This document shows positions 34,119 to 44,517 of a stretch of DNA of 64,000 nucleotides, piece by piece. This DNA is from Laccaria trichodermophora (Eukaryota; Basidiomycota; Agaricomycetes; Agaricales; Hydnangiaceae). The notes beneath the pieces were generated by a model. It was given only the letters and a program-made list of their open reading frames with translations, did not search any database and was not told the origin of the DNA. A program made the translations under genes and the position numbers. The stretch covers positions 3,720,001 to 3,784,000 of the forward strand of contig JACTVC010000002.1 of assembly GCA_018417955.1 (NCBI GenBank), in the 5' to 3' direction. Each line of letters begins with the position of its first letter. Within the stretch, counting starts at the first letter, position 1.

Positions 34119-36552
34119 ATGTCTTCCTCTTCATTTGCGCCCCCACTACCAGTAGGTTGGACTGAACACACTGGTCTGAGATTTTATTTTTCATAAGTTA
34201 TTATTTTACTGAACCATGTAACAGATCCAGGGGGTCATTTCTACTACTTCAACTCTCAAACTCAGGAATCTACTTATGTTCGACCATTACCTCCATTCTT
34301 CACGTCCAGTCATGCTTCCCAACCACCATGGAATAAAGAGAGACCACTCGTCAAAACACCCATACCTGGCACCGATTGGGTACGCGTGAGAACGACTGAA
34401 GGAAATACCTTCTATTCGCACAAAATAAGAAAAGAAAGTGTATGGATCGTACCAGAAGAAATCGAAAGTGACGTGAAGGCTTTTGAACAACAAGAGCGTG
34501 AGAGGGAGGACATGTCGTCTCGGAACAAGCCAGTCGGCGAAAATAAGTTTGAAAGCTCTCAAGGGCACGAAGGTCGCAAATCTGTGAAGAGGAAAGTTGA
34601 TCATTCTGTGCCTCTCGACGAGGTTGAAATCTCGAAGAGGGCAAAGGTTGAGGAAGAAGAGGAGGAGAGCGAGGAGAGCGATGCAAGCGAGGAGGAGGAT
34701 TGGCAGCGCGAGGCAGCCGCACAACTGGCAGAAGAAGCAGCTGAGGAACGAAAACGAGTCGAAGAAGAGGAAAGAAGAGAGAAGGAAGCGGAGGCAGAAG
34801 CAAAACGAACAATTGCGGTGGACATTCCTCAGAAGGTGAATTTATCCCTTGACGAGGGGAAAGCACTGTTCAAGGTGAAAGATTTGGCTATTTCGCGTCA
34901 GTGTCACAATCTCAGATTCTACCACAGACCCTCTTGAGGGAAAAGGATATCAACCCTTTGCTTCCTTGGGATACATGTCTGCCACAATTCATATCAGACC
35001 CGAGATATACCCTCCTTCCATCAGTCGCGGTTCGTCGGGAGGCCTTTGATGAGTTTTGCCGTGATCGTGCTCGCGAATTACGACAGTCCAATATGAAGAA
35101 GGAAAAACGAGACGCAGACCCTGCAGGAGAGTACGACAGGCTCCTTAGAGAGGAAGTCAAGAGCACAAGAGCAAGTTGGACTGACTTTCGCAGGGCGTGG
35201 AAGAAGGACAGAAGATTTTACGGATGGGGAAGGGATGACAGAGAACGAGAGAAGCGGTTTAAAGAGTATTTGAGAGAGTTGGGTGAACGTATGTTGAGTT
35301 TATTTACCCACTTGTTCGTTGTTGAACCCGCGATTCAGAAAAACGAGTTGCCGCGCAGAAAGCCGAAGTGAATTTCTTTTCACTGTTGAAGGAACATCAG
35401 GCGAAAATTAGGAAAGGTTCAACCTGGAAAGAGGTTCAATCAATCAATTTTCTGCGGTGCAAATTGCTTATGGTGTTGCACATTACAGACAAAAAGATTA
35501 CTGTCTGGTGATCGTCGCTATGATGCGATCGCATCGTCATCTTTGCGAGAAGAGCTCTTCAACGCGTTTATGAAAGGGACAGCGTCAGAGCCAACAAAGT
35601 TTGAAGAACCAATACCAGTGGTGTCACAGGGCGAAGCGCAAGAAGACCACCAAAGACGGAAAGAAAGAGCAGTAAAGGAACGCGAAGAGAAAGTGAAAGC
35701 TGATTTGGGTCGTTTGAAGACCAACATAGAAAGGTCAAAAACCGTTAGCAACAAAGTAGAGGGAGAGAACATATTCATGTGCGCAACCTTCCCTGCCTTC
35801 AGTCCTGAACAAAGCCCTTATGCCATCAACCATTTCGCAGGACGTTGATGACAGATGCAATTCATGATCCTCAGGTATGGTGCTTTGGCAGCCACAATCC
35901 CCTGCTAACAGCTGCCTTGAAAGATGACTTGGGAAGGGGCGCTTCCCCAACTTCAGACCGACCCGCGCTTTACGAATTCACCACTTTCGTCGAATCAACA
36001 AATTCACTTATTCCATTCCCATATCAGTCGCATACGGTCAAAGTACCTTGACAGCCTCAGAGACCTCTTGGAATCCCACGCACCGTCGCTTGCAACATCT
36101 TTCAGTGAGCTGCCCCTTCAAACACTCCTTTCTTCCCTGCCCGCTGTAAAACTTGGGTACGACATTAAACAACTAGAGCAAGAGTTTTCCAGATGGCAAC
36201 GGGAACGGACTCAAATCTCACGTCGAGCATTTGATGAAATGCTGTCTGAGAATTCCTTCGTTGAGTTCTGGGGTCGGCTGAGTAAAATGGGTGGAGACGG
36301 GGTAGAGGGCAGCGTCAAAATTGAGAACGAGGATCTTGGGGAGGGTGAAGGCGATAGTGGCGCCAGTAAAGTTGACATGAAGTCACTCGCCAAAAACATC
36401 GACATACGAGAAATGGAAAAGGTTTTGAAGGCGAGTACTTGTTATGTTCCTCCACATCAGCGTTTTCTAAAGTTAAACAGAACGATAAGCGGTTCATCAT
36501 GTTTGACCACCTACCAAAGGGTAGAGAACAATGGTTGAGGGTACGACGATAA
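34119..36552 (+). CDS. WW and FF domain protein (TCERG1/Urn1-like pre-mRNA factor)
   Basis: The start MSSSSFAPPLPVGWTEHT runs through a short intron into DPGGHFYYFNSQTQESTYVR, a full WW domain. A second WW-like unit follows (GTDWVRVRTTEGNTFYSHK, ESVWIVPEE). A long Glu/Lys-rich coiled coil (AAQLAEEAAEERKRVEEEER) separates these from FF domains: NPLLPWDTCLPQFISDPRYT with AVRREAFDEFCRDRARELR, TSTRASWTDFRRAWKKDRRF-like segments, and QLQTDPRFTNSPLSSNQQIH near the end. The last exon, joined from IREMEK through a GTTTTG donor, gives NDKRFIMFDHLPKGREQWL. Proteins of this layout connect splicing with RNA polymerase II transcription; that role is inferred from the family. Five to seven introns. Confidence 0.83.
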
Positions 36553-37018
36553 CAGACAATGTGCCTGCGCATGCGCTAATATGCGTTTTTTACAAGGGCT
36601 ACCTGTCAGGCTTGGCCGCTCCCAGTCTGTCTGTCCATACACAATCCTAAACGCTTTGGGCTGAAAAGATTGGCGTGTACGGCACGCGGAGCAAATTGAA
36701 CTACTGCCAATGGCTTCAGACCAGACGCCCAATGTTGTAACGACAAAGGTTACGCCAAAAACTTGGCTTTCTTGCCCGAAATCCAAGATGTATCTGCTGT
36801 TCAGTCTACGAGTTTCAAGTACCTCGCGATTTGGTTTTTAATATCTGTAATTTATTGGATCCCAATGCAAGGTTGATGCTCAGTACTTGGGGCTGCGGTT
36901 CTCGCTCAATTGCCTAGTTCATGTGCATTTTGACTTTCTTTTTTGTTCGTTGTTGGTGATGCTTTTTCAACCGGCCCGGCAACGGAAGTTCATGATGCTG
37001 AGTGTTACTCCTACTTGA
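36553..37018. other. intergenic
   Basis: About 465 bp between plus-strand genes. No recognised coding content; it should contain the 3' UTR of the WW/FF gene and the promoter of MIX23. Confidence 0.4.
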
Positions 37019-37799
37019 ATGCCATCCAAACCACAATTAGGAAGCCTCGCCGTTCAAACTCCTTCATCGAGGCCACAAGTTGTTAACGTATCTCCCTCGA
37101 CATGCCATGACCTGTCTTTATTCAAAGGTTCCTACCCATCCTGAAGCTCCCTTGTTGTTGGAAAGCTGACGAGAAAACCATCAGAAATCCTGAGGGAGTA
37201 TAGAAAGCTCGACGACACCATAACAATGAGACTTAACAGAGCCAACGCGGCGATGCGAGACCAAGAGCGAACGCAAGATGGATTGGGAGGCGAGAATGCC
37301 CAAAATCAGGCATGTGCGTATATTTGGCGCGAGCTCGTTGGTCAGTCCATCCCGACAAACCTGCCTTGACCTTGTCCCTTATTAGGTTTACTACATTTTC
37401 GCAGGAAACTGGAAGCGCAGGACACAATTAGTGGAGTATTGTGCGAACGTTGTTGACGAAGATCTCAAGGAAAAGCAAAGGATTATTAACGGCCAATCCA
37501 CCGATCCTACTAGTCGGAGAAAGACTCAGGCGGCCATATTCGCCAATGAAGTAAAAGTATGTTCTCCCGTTGCCGGAATGGTGGACTCCTGCTGACTGGT
37601 GTCTCATCAGCGAAATCAAATCCACAACGAGTTGACGGTGGAGGACATCATTAGGAAACGTTCAATTGATGGTGGGTCACGAAATGACAACATTTAAGTT
37701 TATCTTATTACATCTTTAGCGTTTCGTTCTCGATGCCAATACTTTGTTCCTCCGTTAACCGATGTTGACGCTCGCACAATGTGGGATAGTGGACAGTAA
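37019..37799 (+). CDS. MIX23: MIX23 family protein (Cid2/CCDC58-like, mitochondrial intermembrane space)
   Basis: Starts MPSKPQLGSLAVQTPSSRPQ. An intron after LFK restores EILREYRKLDDTITMRLNRA, the CxxFxxxLxxxRxxDDxIxxxLN signature of the MIX23/CCDC58 family, with its Cys in STCHDLSLFK. A second exon adds CAYIWRELV, joined to GNWKRRTQLVEYC. The C-terminus HNELTVEDIIRKRSIDAFRS, followed by RC, matches the conserved NELNVEEIxxxRxxxxFRxRC end of the family. Paired cysteines fit Mia40-dependent import into the intermembrane space, where Mix23 supports protein import. Four introns with clean GT-AG ends. The stop TAA is at 37797-37799. Confidence 0.85.
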
Positions 37800-37894
37800 C
37801 TCAACTTGTACTAGATGCGTATGTATGACGCAATCATGGCATACATAAATACCTACTACCTTCATCTTGCCTTCATACTTGTATCCCGACCATC

Positions 37895-38749
37895 ATGATC
37901 CTTCCACTCTACACCTTGCTCTGTCTCTCTGCCGTTATCTCAGCAGGTCGAATCCCACAGCTCTCTCGTCAAAGCAATGCTCAAGAGGTAATCATGTTGA
38001 ACACCAGAGTCCCCGTTCAACTCGGCGTTATGAGCCGTTGCCCCGACGCTTTGTTATGTGAAAGTCAGTTCAATCAGGTTTTGGACCAAGTCAGCGACAA
38101 AGTTGACCTATCTCTGGTCTATGTTGCGAAGTATCTAAATTCTTCTAATCTCGAGTTCACTCTCATCGGTTTATCTTAACAGATTGGACTCTTCCCAACC
38201 CGACTTTGGTGTTTGGTGCATGCATGGTCCCGATGAGTGCGCTGGAAATGTTCAGCAGCTCTGTGTCGCGAAATACGCGCACCCGGAAAATTGGTGGGAG
38301 TTTGTTCAATGCCAAAACTATCAAGGCCGCAAAAATATTGGCGATTCAGATGTTGCCCTTAGATGTGCAAAGGCAGCCAGAATCGACTGGGAGAACGGAG
38401 GGGCAGGATATTGCGCTGGCCTTGATGGAAGTGGAAGGGGAAGAGAGGGAGTTCAGCTGCTCAAGGAAAGCACATCCCTAGGTCAAGAGTTGGGGATAAT
38501 GTTGGTTATCTCCAAGCTGCATCTAACTTTGCGTGTTACTTATGAAGGTCGTTCAGAAAAAGTTGCACAATTCTCATAAGTGGCCGGAAGGTCTGTGTCC
38601 ATGATGGAACATGGAAGGAGTGTGAGGTGAGAATAATGTCCTTCGCTCGCGCACACATGTTAAATATTGGGAAAATCTAGAAAGGACACACAGTTAATGA
38701 TTTTGTAAGACAAATTGAGGAAGAATATGAAAGGCTCAATAGGAAATGA
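37895..38749 (+). CDS. GILT-like secreted thiol reductase family protein
   Basis: MILPLYTLLCLSAVISAG is a signal peptide. SRCPDALLCESQFNQVL is the position of the thioredoxin-like active site of gamma-interferon-inducible lysosomal thiol reductase (GILT). CMHGPDECAGNVQQLC is the family signature CxHGxxECxxNxxxxC, followed by WWEFVQCQNYQGRKNIGDSD and other Cys-containing segments. At the active site the spacing is C-P-D-A, with the next Cys four residues beyond the Asp, so the usual CXXC pair is not preserved. Animal GILT reduces disulfides in lysosomes; fungal relatives are secreted or vacuolar with unclear substrates. Introns near 38127-38180, 38500-38550 and 38630-38680. The last exon ends EEEYERLNRK. 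It follows MIX23 by 95 bp. Confidence 0.8.
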
Positions 38750-39562
38750 TTAGACCAAGAGCAGGGACATTCGGACTTGTCAGGTCTTGCCTAAATCGAG
38801 GATAATAGTCATCATTTCGCAGTGGGAAGGACAGTCATCTATCCCCAAACTAATTCATATAAAATGACCAAGGTATTAATGGCTATGAGCGGTACTGCGC
38901 ATGACATTATGAGCTTCAAGACAGCACAATATGGTCAAAGATCCGTACTTCGCATGAGAGTCCTCACAGCACCGATGAGATCTACTAATCTATCCTTCAT
39001 CCCAACCTCGCTTGAGCCTGACCCGTAGGATGTCTGATCATAGGATTGTTGAAACCCCGTATTGGCGTCCCGGACTTGTCGTGAAGATGATAGCCATCCG
39101 ACTAGAGGACAGTCACATTCAGCATTGCTGTTATTTGAAGGACGGGATGGTACTTTTTGCAAGAAAGCGGTCCTCGTTCAATATCGCAATTGCGTTTATG
39201 ATCAGCAAAGAAACCTGAAAGATCATGCCAAACATCGTTGCAGGCGTTGAAACTTGTGGAAGTTGGGGGAAGTGAAGTGTTGACAAGCGCTGAGCATGAC
39301 ACTTACGTAAGTGGCGCTTCCACGACTTGTGTGACACAGCGTCCAGTCTGCCAACGACAGCAAAATAATGCAATCCCTGCGCAATGGTTTGCTCATGACC
39401 TAACTTCACAATATCCCTCTAAATGAAAGTACACAGGAGAACGAAGTTTTCGTGCTGTTCTCTCTCAGCCTCATTCGACGTCACTCATTCATTGCCGACG
39501 GTAGACCCCAGTTTTTTGATCCTCTCCATTGACTTTACTCACAGAGCTTTAGTGCCAGTTTT
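38750..39562. other. gene-poor stretch, possible relic
   Basis: About 810 bp with only short open frames. One plus-strand frame near 39120-39250 contains CVYDQQRNLKDHAKHRC, which looks like half of a zinc finger but has no clean exon structure. No gene is called. The last part should hold the promoter of the uL22m gene. Confidence 0.35.
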
Positions 39563-40316
39563 ATGAACCCCTTTGCATGGGTTAAAGAGAAACTAGGCGC
39601 TGGCTTACGCGAAAAACCAACTCAAAAGGAACTGGAAGCAGGGAAACTACAGGCTCAAAGAGAGGGAACGGCAAACGTCTTTGAGGCCGTCCCCGTACCC
39701 ACTAAGAAGGCGCTCAAGCGGGTCACCACACCACTCAAACCCAAGCCAACCTCTGTCCGTTTATAACGCTTTCTATTTGAATAACTGAACAAATGTATCT
39801 CGTTCAGCACAAATACTCGACGGCCAACTTCAAGATTTCTCATCGAAAACTCAACATGCTTGGCCAACAAATATCCGGGAAACCGATAGATTACGCGATC
39901 CTACAAATGCAATTCAGCGAGAAGAGGGCCAGCACCCGCATCATGAACATGTTGGTGACGGCGAAAGACCACGCCAGTCGTTACAAGCAGTTGAAAGAGC
40001 CAAAGTTGATCGTTGGTAAGCATCCGCGTCGTCATTTCACAAAAAAATTCACTACAAGACATGTACTTGTCGGATAGCTGAAGCGTGGGTTACAAAAGGC
40101 CCACGGCAACCTGGTCAATTGGAGCCCCGTGGACGAGGACATTATGGCATTCGAACCCACCCCAACTCAAAGATGACTGTCGTTTTGAAGGAGGGCAAGA
40201 CACTTGAGCAACAGAAGGCTGAGAAGCGGAAGAAACAGCTGAGAAAAGTGGTTTCAGCGGCGCTTGCGCGGGAAGACAGGCCCATTCGAAATCCTGCGCC
40301 TACTTGGGGATGGTAG
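39563..40316 (+). CDS. mitochondrial ribosomal protein uL22m (Mrpl22)
   Basis: MNPFAWVKEKLGAGLREKP opens a basic N-terminus suited to mitochondrial import. After an intron at about 39755-39810, KYSTANFKISHRKLNMLGQQ, ISGKPIDYAILQMQFSEKRA and MNMLVTAKDHASRYKQL give the uL22 fold, which lines the peptide exit tunnel of the large subunit. After the second intron come AEAWVTKGPRQPGQLEPRGR and GHYGIRTHPNSKMTVVLKEG, the conserved uL22 beta-hairpin and end (RGRG followed by a hydrophobic strand). The C-terminus is Lys-rich and ends PAPTWGW. The length is normal for a fungal uL22m. The next gene begins 120 bp later. Confidence 0.88.
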
Positions 40317-40436
40317 ATTACAAGTTTTGTAGACTTTCTAATTTGATCTTGGCGCCCGCTAAAAATACACGTACCCACGTTTGAATAAGCTACGTTGCGT
40401 TTTGGTTTTGAACGGCAAAGTTCAACACCTTCCACA

Positions 40437-42162
40437 ATGCCAAAATTTTGGCCAACCATCCTTTTATTTTCTGGCTTTGTCTCAGCGCTTGCCTCCAGCC
40501 AGTCATTTGAAAATACTGCTATCGTCCGGACAGTGGAACTTGGGGGCTCTGTCGTCCACGTCACTACAACCTACGCAATCAAGTCACTCACGGGTGCCTC
40601 GAATATCTACACAATTGCAATCAGCCACGATGAGAGAGAGCATACTAGTTGGCTAGAGGCGAAGGTGAAGGGTCAACAACAGTCGTTACCCACCCAGGAA
40701 CGCGCTTTCGACGCAACCAAGTACGTGCTCGACGCTCATGCCATAAATTTTGACTTAATCTTTTACCAAGGGGGTATCACTTGGTGGATGTCACACTACC
40801 AAAAACCCTTCCTGTGAACAAGACCTTAAATCTCGTTCTTGAGACCATACAAACCCACGTTACACACCCTTACCCGGAAACCGCAGCACAAGGCGACGAC
40901 CAATCTCTCAAATATACAACCAATCTCTTCGTCATCAGTCCTTACGCGACTTCTGTTCAACGTACCAAACTTAGGTTAGTCCCCCTCTTCTAGTGGACGC
41001 GGTTTGTTCACGAGGGAAAACATAAGAGCCCTCACCCCTCGCCTTCTGTCTCATACTACGCCCGAGAACGTCAAAGCTTTTACGAACGACGCTCCCGTTA
41101 CAACATCTGGTGCAACCATCGTATATGGACCGTATAACGATATTCCTTCATCTACAACACATGCCTTCATTTCGGAGCATCAGCAGCCTATCACTGTTCA
41201 CTATCATCATGAGCAACCAGTCCTCGAAGTTTCAAGGCTAAAACGAGTGGTGGAAATCAGTCATTGGGGTTCTAATTTGAATACGCAGGACGATATATTC
41301 TTACACAATGCTGGACCAGCGTCAGTGATCATCTTTACATCTTACTCATATAATTGGTGTCTGATGCCCTGCACAGTTTAAAAGGACATTTCTCTCGTTT
41401 GGACCACCAAACTCAGTCGTATTTCAAGAGGCCCGCTCCACATGTTCTCTCAGCCCTTACACTTCACCTGCCCGCGGGCATCCGAAATACTTACTATTAT
41501 GATCTGATTGGAAACGTATCCACCTCAAAACTCCGGGCAGCTGCCTCTGTTCCAAAAAATCAGCAAGGCAGTCAATTTAGCATTTTGGAACTCAAGCCAC
41601 GATATCCCCTTCTAGGGGGATGGAATTACAGCTTCACACTTGGATGGGACGCACCCCTAGAAGATTCCGCCAGCTATGACAGACACGATGGCAAATACAT
41701 CGTTGAAGTGCCTATCTTGACTCCGATTCCTGGCGCAGTAGTTTCGGATGCAGAGTTGGTTGTTATATTGCCTGAGGGTGCCTCGTAAGTTGTTCGACTT
41801 CAACCAATTTTCCGTCCAACTATTCATTTTTCCAGGGATGTGGAATTTTCTCTGCCATTCCCCGCCCTTGCGACAAAAATCGGAACACATATTACATACC
41901 TGGACACTACAGGGCGTCCCGCGTTGACATTCAGATATAAAAATCTGACAATCAGACATGCCCAGAACATATATGTAAGTTTGCCACTGCTTTAGCGTCC
42001 AGGAACTATCTGACCTTGAAACAGGTATCCTATAGGGTGGCGACGTCGGCTCACCTAAAAAAGCCATTCGCTGTGGCGGCCGCATTTTTCAGTGTGTTTA
42101 TCCTTGCGATGTTCGCTCGGCGTGTCAACGTTACGCTTCACCAAAAGAAAAAGGCCGTGTAA
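40437..42162 (+). CDS. OST1: oligosaccharyltransferase subunit ribophorin I (Ost1)
   Basis: ER membrane subunit of the complex that transfers glycans to Asn residues. MPKFWPTILLFSGFVSALAS is a cleavable signal sequence; an in-frame Met at 40395 is a less likely start. The lumenal part includes ENTAIVRTVELGGSVVHVTT, TYAIKSLTGASNIYTIAISH, LVLETIQTHVTHPYPETAAQ and EVSRLKRVVEISHWGSNLNT, the last being the most conserved ribophorin I segment. SALTLHLPAGIRNTYYYDLI and PRYPLLGGWNYSFTLGWDAP follow. The C-terminus has one transmembrane helix (PFAVAAAFFSVFILAMFA) and a short basic cytosolic tail ending HQKKKAV, which resembles a KKXX-type retrieval signal. About seven introns. Stop at 42160-42162. Confidence 0.9.
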
Positions 42163-42349
42163 CATAGCGAGAGATACATACCTTCCTACTGAAAGCTAAT
42201 TTGATGAAGTCAATCGTCCATGTTGAAAGGATAAAATATTTATGATGAGGATACATGACAGGCTGGGCGCCCTGGGTATTAAGTATGCTGTACATGATTG
42301 TTTGAACCGGTTCCTCAGTAATAATAAATCAAAATTTTGAACTTCTCAA

Positions 42350-44350
42350 ATGATTCGCAACGTCAAGGCCGCTCATAATCCAGCAGAATACTTGCGATCG
42401 TTTTCTGTTGGCTCCACAAACGTTCTATCTTGGTTTGCTCAAGATGGATCCAGACGATACGGATCCACAAGGAGTTCCGGACAACATAGTCTTCTAGAGC
42501 CAGCAGTAGAACCAAAACTTCCACGCTACTTGCGAAGAAAGGCCTTGCAAGCCGGACCGACACATTCTGTCGACACCAAATATCTTCCTAGAACCACACC
42601 TGACGCCAGAAGGCCACCACAAACTGTACGCAAGTTCAGATCCCGGCATTACGATCCTTCGCAACAAGAAGCAAAGTCGGAGGTCCGTTTGCTGGAGCCA
42701 CATGTGCTCTCGGCTAGGTTGAAGAAGTGTTGTGATGGGGGCAACGTCGACGAAGCCGTTGCAATGCTAAAAAACGCACCACTGGACGCTCAGAATACTC
42801 CCGTGTGGAATACCTTGATCTGGGAGTGCATGAAAGTGAAACGCTTTCAGCTGGGGTATCAACTTTTCATAGACGTAATGTCATTTATTTGCTATTCTTT
42901 GACACCATTTCTCAAGCGTTTCTACCAGATGAAAAGGCGAGGGTTTAGTCCAACTACCCGCACCTTTCAGACTATGTTCAACGGCCTATCAAAGATTGAG
43001 CATTGGGCCACTCATCCCAAACAACTCGCCAACGCAAGATCCTTGTACGAGGGCTTCCAGCGGCATATAGCTACTGTTAAAAAACACGATCCCACCAGCT
43101 CAGAAATATCCAGCAATCCCTTAGCATCATATCTCAAAGTTCTCGGAGCAGCAGGGCAATACCAAGAAGTCTTTGATGTCTACTACGCCATGGATGCCGA
43201 GGGTCCATTCGCTGCCAATGAATACATCTTCACCGCCATGTTCCAGGCCCTTTCAACGTCAGCTTTTGCCTCAACGGACCAAGGTGGTGCCAAAACCGCT
43301 GGAGACGCAAGATTACTCTGGATGCAGATGTTGAAAGCCTCTAACAAAACGCCAGGCTTCTCTATTGATTCTTATTCTGCCGTAGCGGCGATAACAGCAT
43401 TATCGAGTGGAAGTAAAACAGATCAAGATCTGGCATTCAAGATCGTGAAAGAGTATTTTGGTCTGGCAACAGGCGGAGACAAACCTTCAGCAGGAAGACT
43501 CCCGCTTGGTGCGGAGTCTCTTGCGGCTATTTTAAGGTTATGCAACCGAACGCAACAATATTCTGCTTGTCTCGACTTCTTCAAGCAGGTGAAAAGACGG
43601 CCGGAAGACACTGGCGGCGTATCGATCCTCGATCGGGCGCACATAGAGGAAGTGCTTCGGGCACTGTCTTCGAGTGAAGAACCAGGATTAGCATACCGTT
43701 CTCTCGACACTCTCGAGTGGATGCTGCGGCAGGAAATCACAGGTCCCAATGGTCCCAAGATCCGGCCAGCCATATCCACTTACAATCTTGTCCTCGCGGC
43801 GTGTTGGCGTGGTGTGGATTGGAACGCAGCCAAGCGAACATTTGAATTAATGACAGGATACTACTGTCACGATTTCATGGAAGGTTCATTGGCTGACTCA
43901 CCTAGGCTGGATAAACGGGCGCCTGGCCGAAACCTTGCTCCCACAGCAGAATCTTTGTTAAGCATGGTCCGAACGGCGTTCGCCTCCAAAAATCGTGCGA
44001 ATATGCGGCAATGTTTACGAATAGTCGACTTCCTTGGACTTCGTGATCTTTCGCAACTGGGTGGAGTAGAGTCCAAGAAATCACTCAAAAACCACGCCTT
44101 TTACCTAACAAAATTGTCGACAGCTTTGGTTGAGATGGTCGATTATGTTTTAAAAGGAAATCGCAACCATGCTTCGTCCGAGAAGGAATCCATACAGTGG
44201 AACGCTCTCGCTCCAGAAGCTCGCAGGCTGGCTGAGAAAAACCATACATCCCTGATACCAATGAGGGAAGTGGGGATGGCACCAGTAAGGCCTCGGCCTG
44301 AAAGGACAGGAAGGAAAGCGTTGGCCCAATCTGTCAATCTAGTAGATTGA
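42350..44350 (+). CDS. pentatricopeptide repeat (PPR) protein, probably mitochondrial
   Basis: Almost intron-free gene of 666 codons. The N-terminus (MIRNVKAAHNPAEYLRSFSV) is basic and lacks acid residues at first, which fits a mitochondrial presequence. Helical repeats resemble PPR units: VWNTLIWECMKVKRFQLGYQ, GFSPTTRTFQTMFNGLSKI, SYLKVLGAAGQYQEVFDVYY, LAAILRLCNRTQQYSACLDF and ISTYNLVLAACWRGVDWNAA. Such proteins bind organellar RNA. A 42-nt GT-AG intron at 42873-42914 seems likely, because removing it turns LFIDVMSFICY into the regular repeat text LFIDRFYQMKRRGFSP; it is frame-neutral, so the stop is unaffected. Which RNA it serves cannot be told. Confidence 0.8.
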   Translation: MIRNVKAAHNPAEYLRSFSVGSTNVLSWFAQDGSRRYGSTRSSGQHSLLEPAVEPKLPRYLRRKALQAGPTHSVDTKYLPRTTPDARRPPQTVRKFRSRHYDPSQQEAKSEVRLLEPHVLSARLKKCCDGGNVDEAVAMLKNAPLDAQNTPVWNTLIWECMKVKRFQLGYQLFIDVMSFICYSLTPFLKRFYQMKRRGFSPTTRTFQTMFNGLSKIEHWATHPKQLANARSLYEGFQRHIATVKKHDPTSSEISSNPLASYLKVLGAAGQYQEVFDVYYAMDAEGPFAANEYIFTAMFQALSTSAFASTDQGGAKTAGDARLLWMQMLKASNKTPGFSIDSYSAVAAITALSSGSKTDQDLAFKIVKEYFGLATGGDKPSAGRLPLGAESLAAILRLCNRTQQYSACLDFFKQVKRRPEDTGGVSILDRAHIEEVLRALSSSEEPGLAYRSLDTLEWMLRQEITGPNGPKIRPAISTYNLVLAACWRGVDWNAAKRTFELMTGYYCHDFMEGSLADSPRLDKRAPGRNLAPTAESLLSMVRTAFASKNRANMRQCLRIVDFLGLRDLSQLGGVESKKSLKNHAFYLTKLSTALVEMVDYVLKGNRNHASSEKESIQWNALAPEARRLAEKNHTSLIPMREVGMAPVRPRPERTGRKALAQSVNLVD

Positions 44351-44517
44351 TAGTGAATTGAATCATTTGTGCTTATTCACAGCTATCTATGCATCACAAG
44401 CTATCTTAGTTGGTCAGGTATAGATTTGGATATTTGAATAGCCTCATAATTAGATGACAACAACATCCACGTATCGTCCAAGCATACACTAATAATAAAT
44501 TTAAACAAGCAACATAC

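Noticed and set aside
34287..34866. Long minus-strand open frames opposite the WW/FF gene
   Set aside because: They mirror the Glu/Lys-rich coding strand, giving Leu/Pro/Ser-rich text without a domain. They are antisense shadows.
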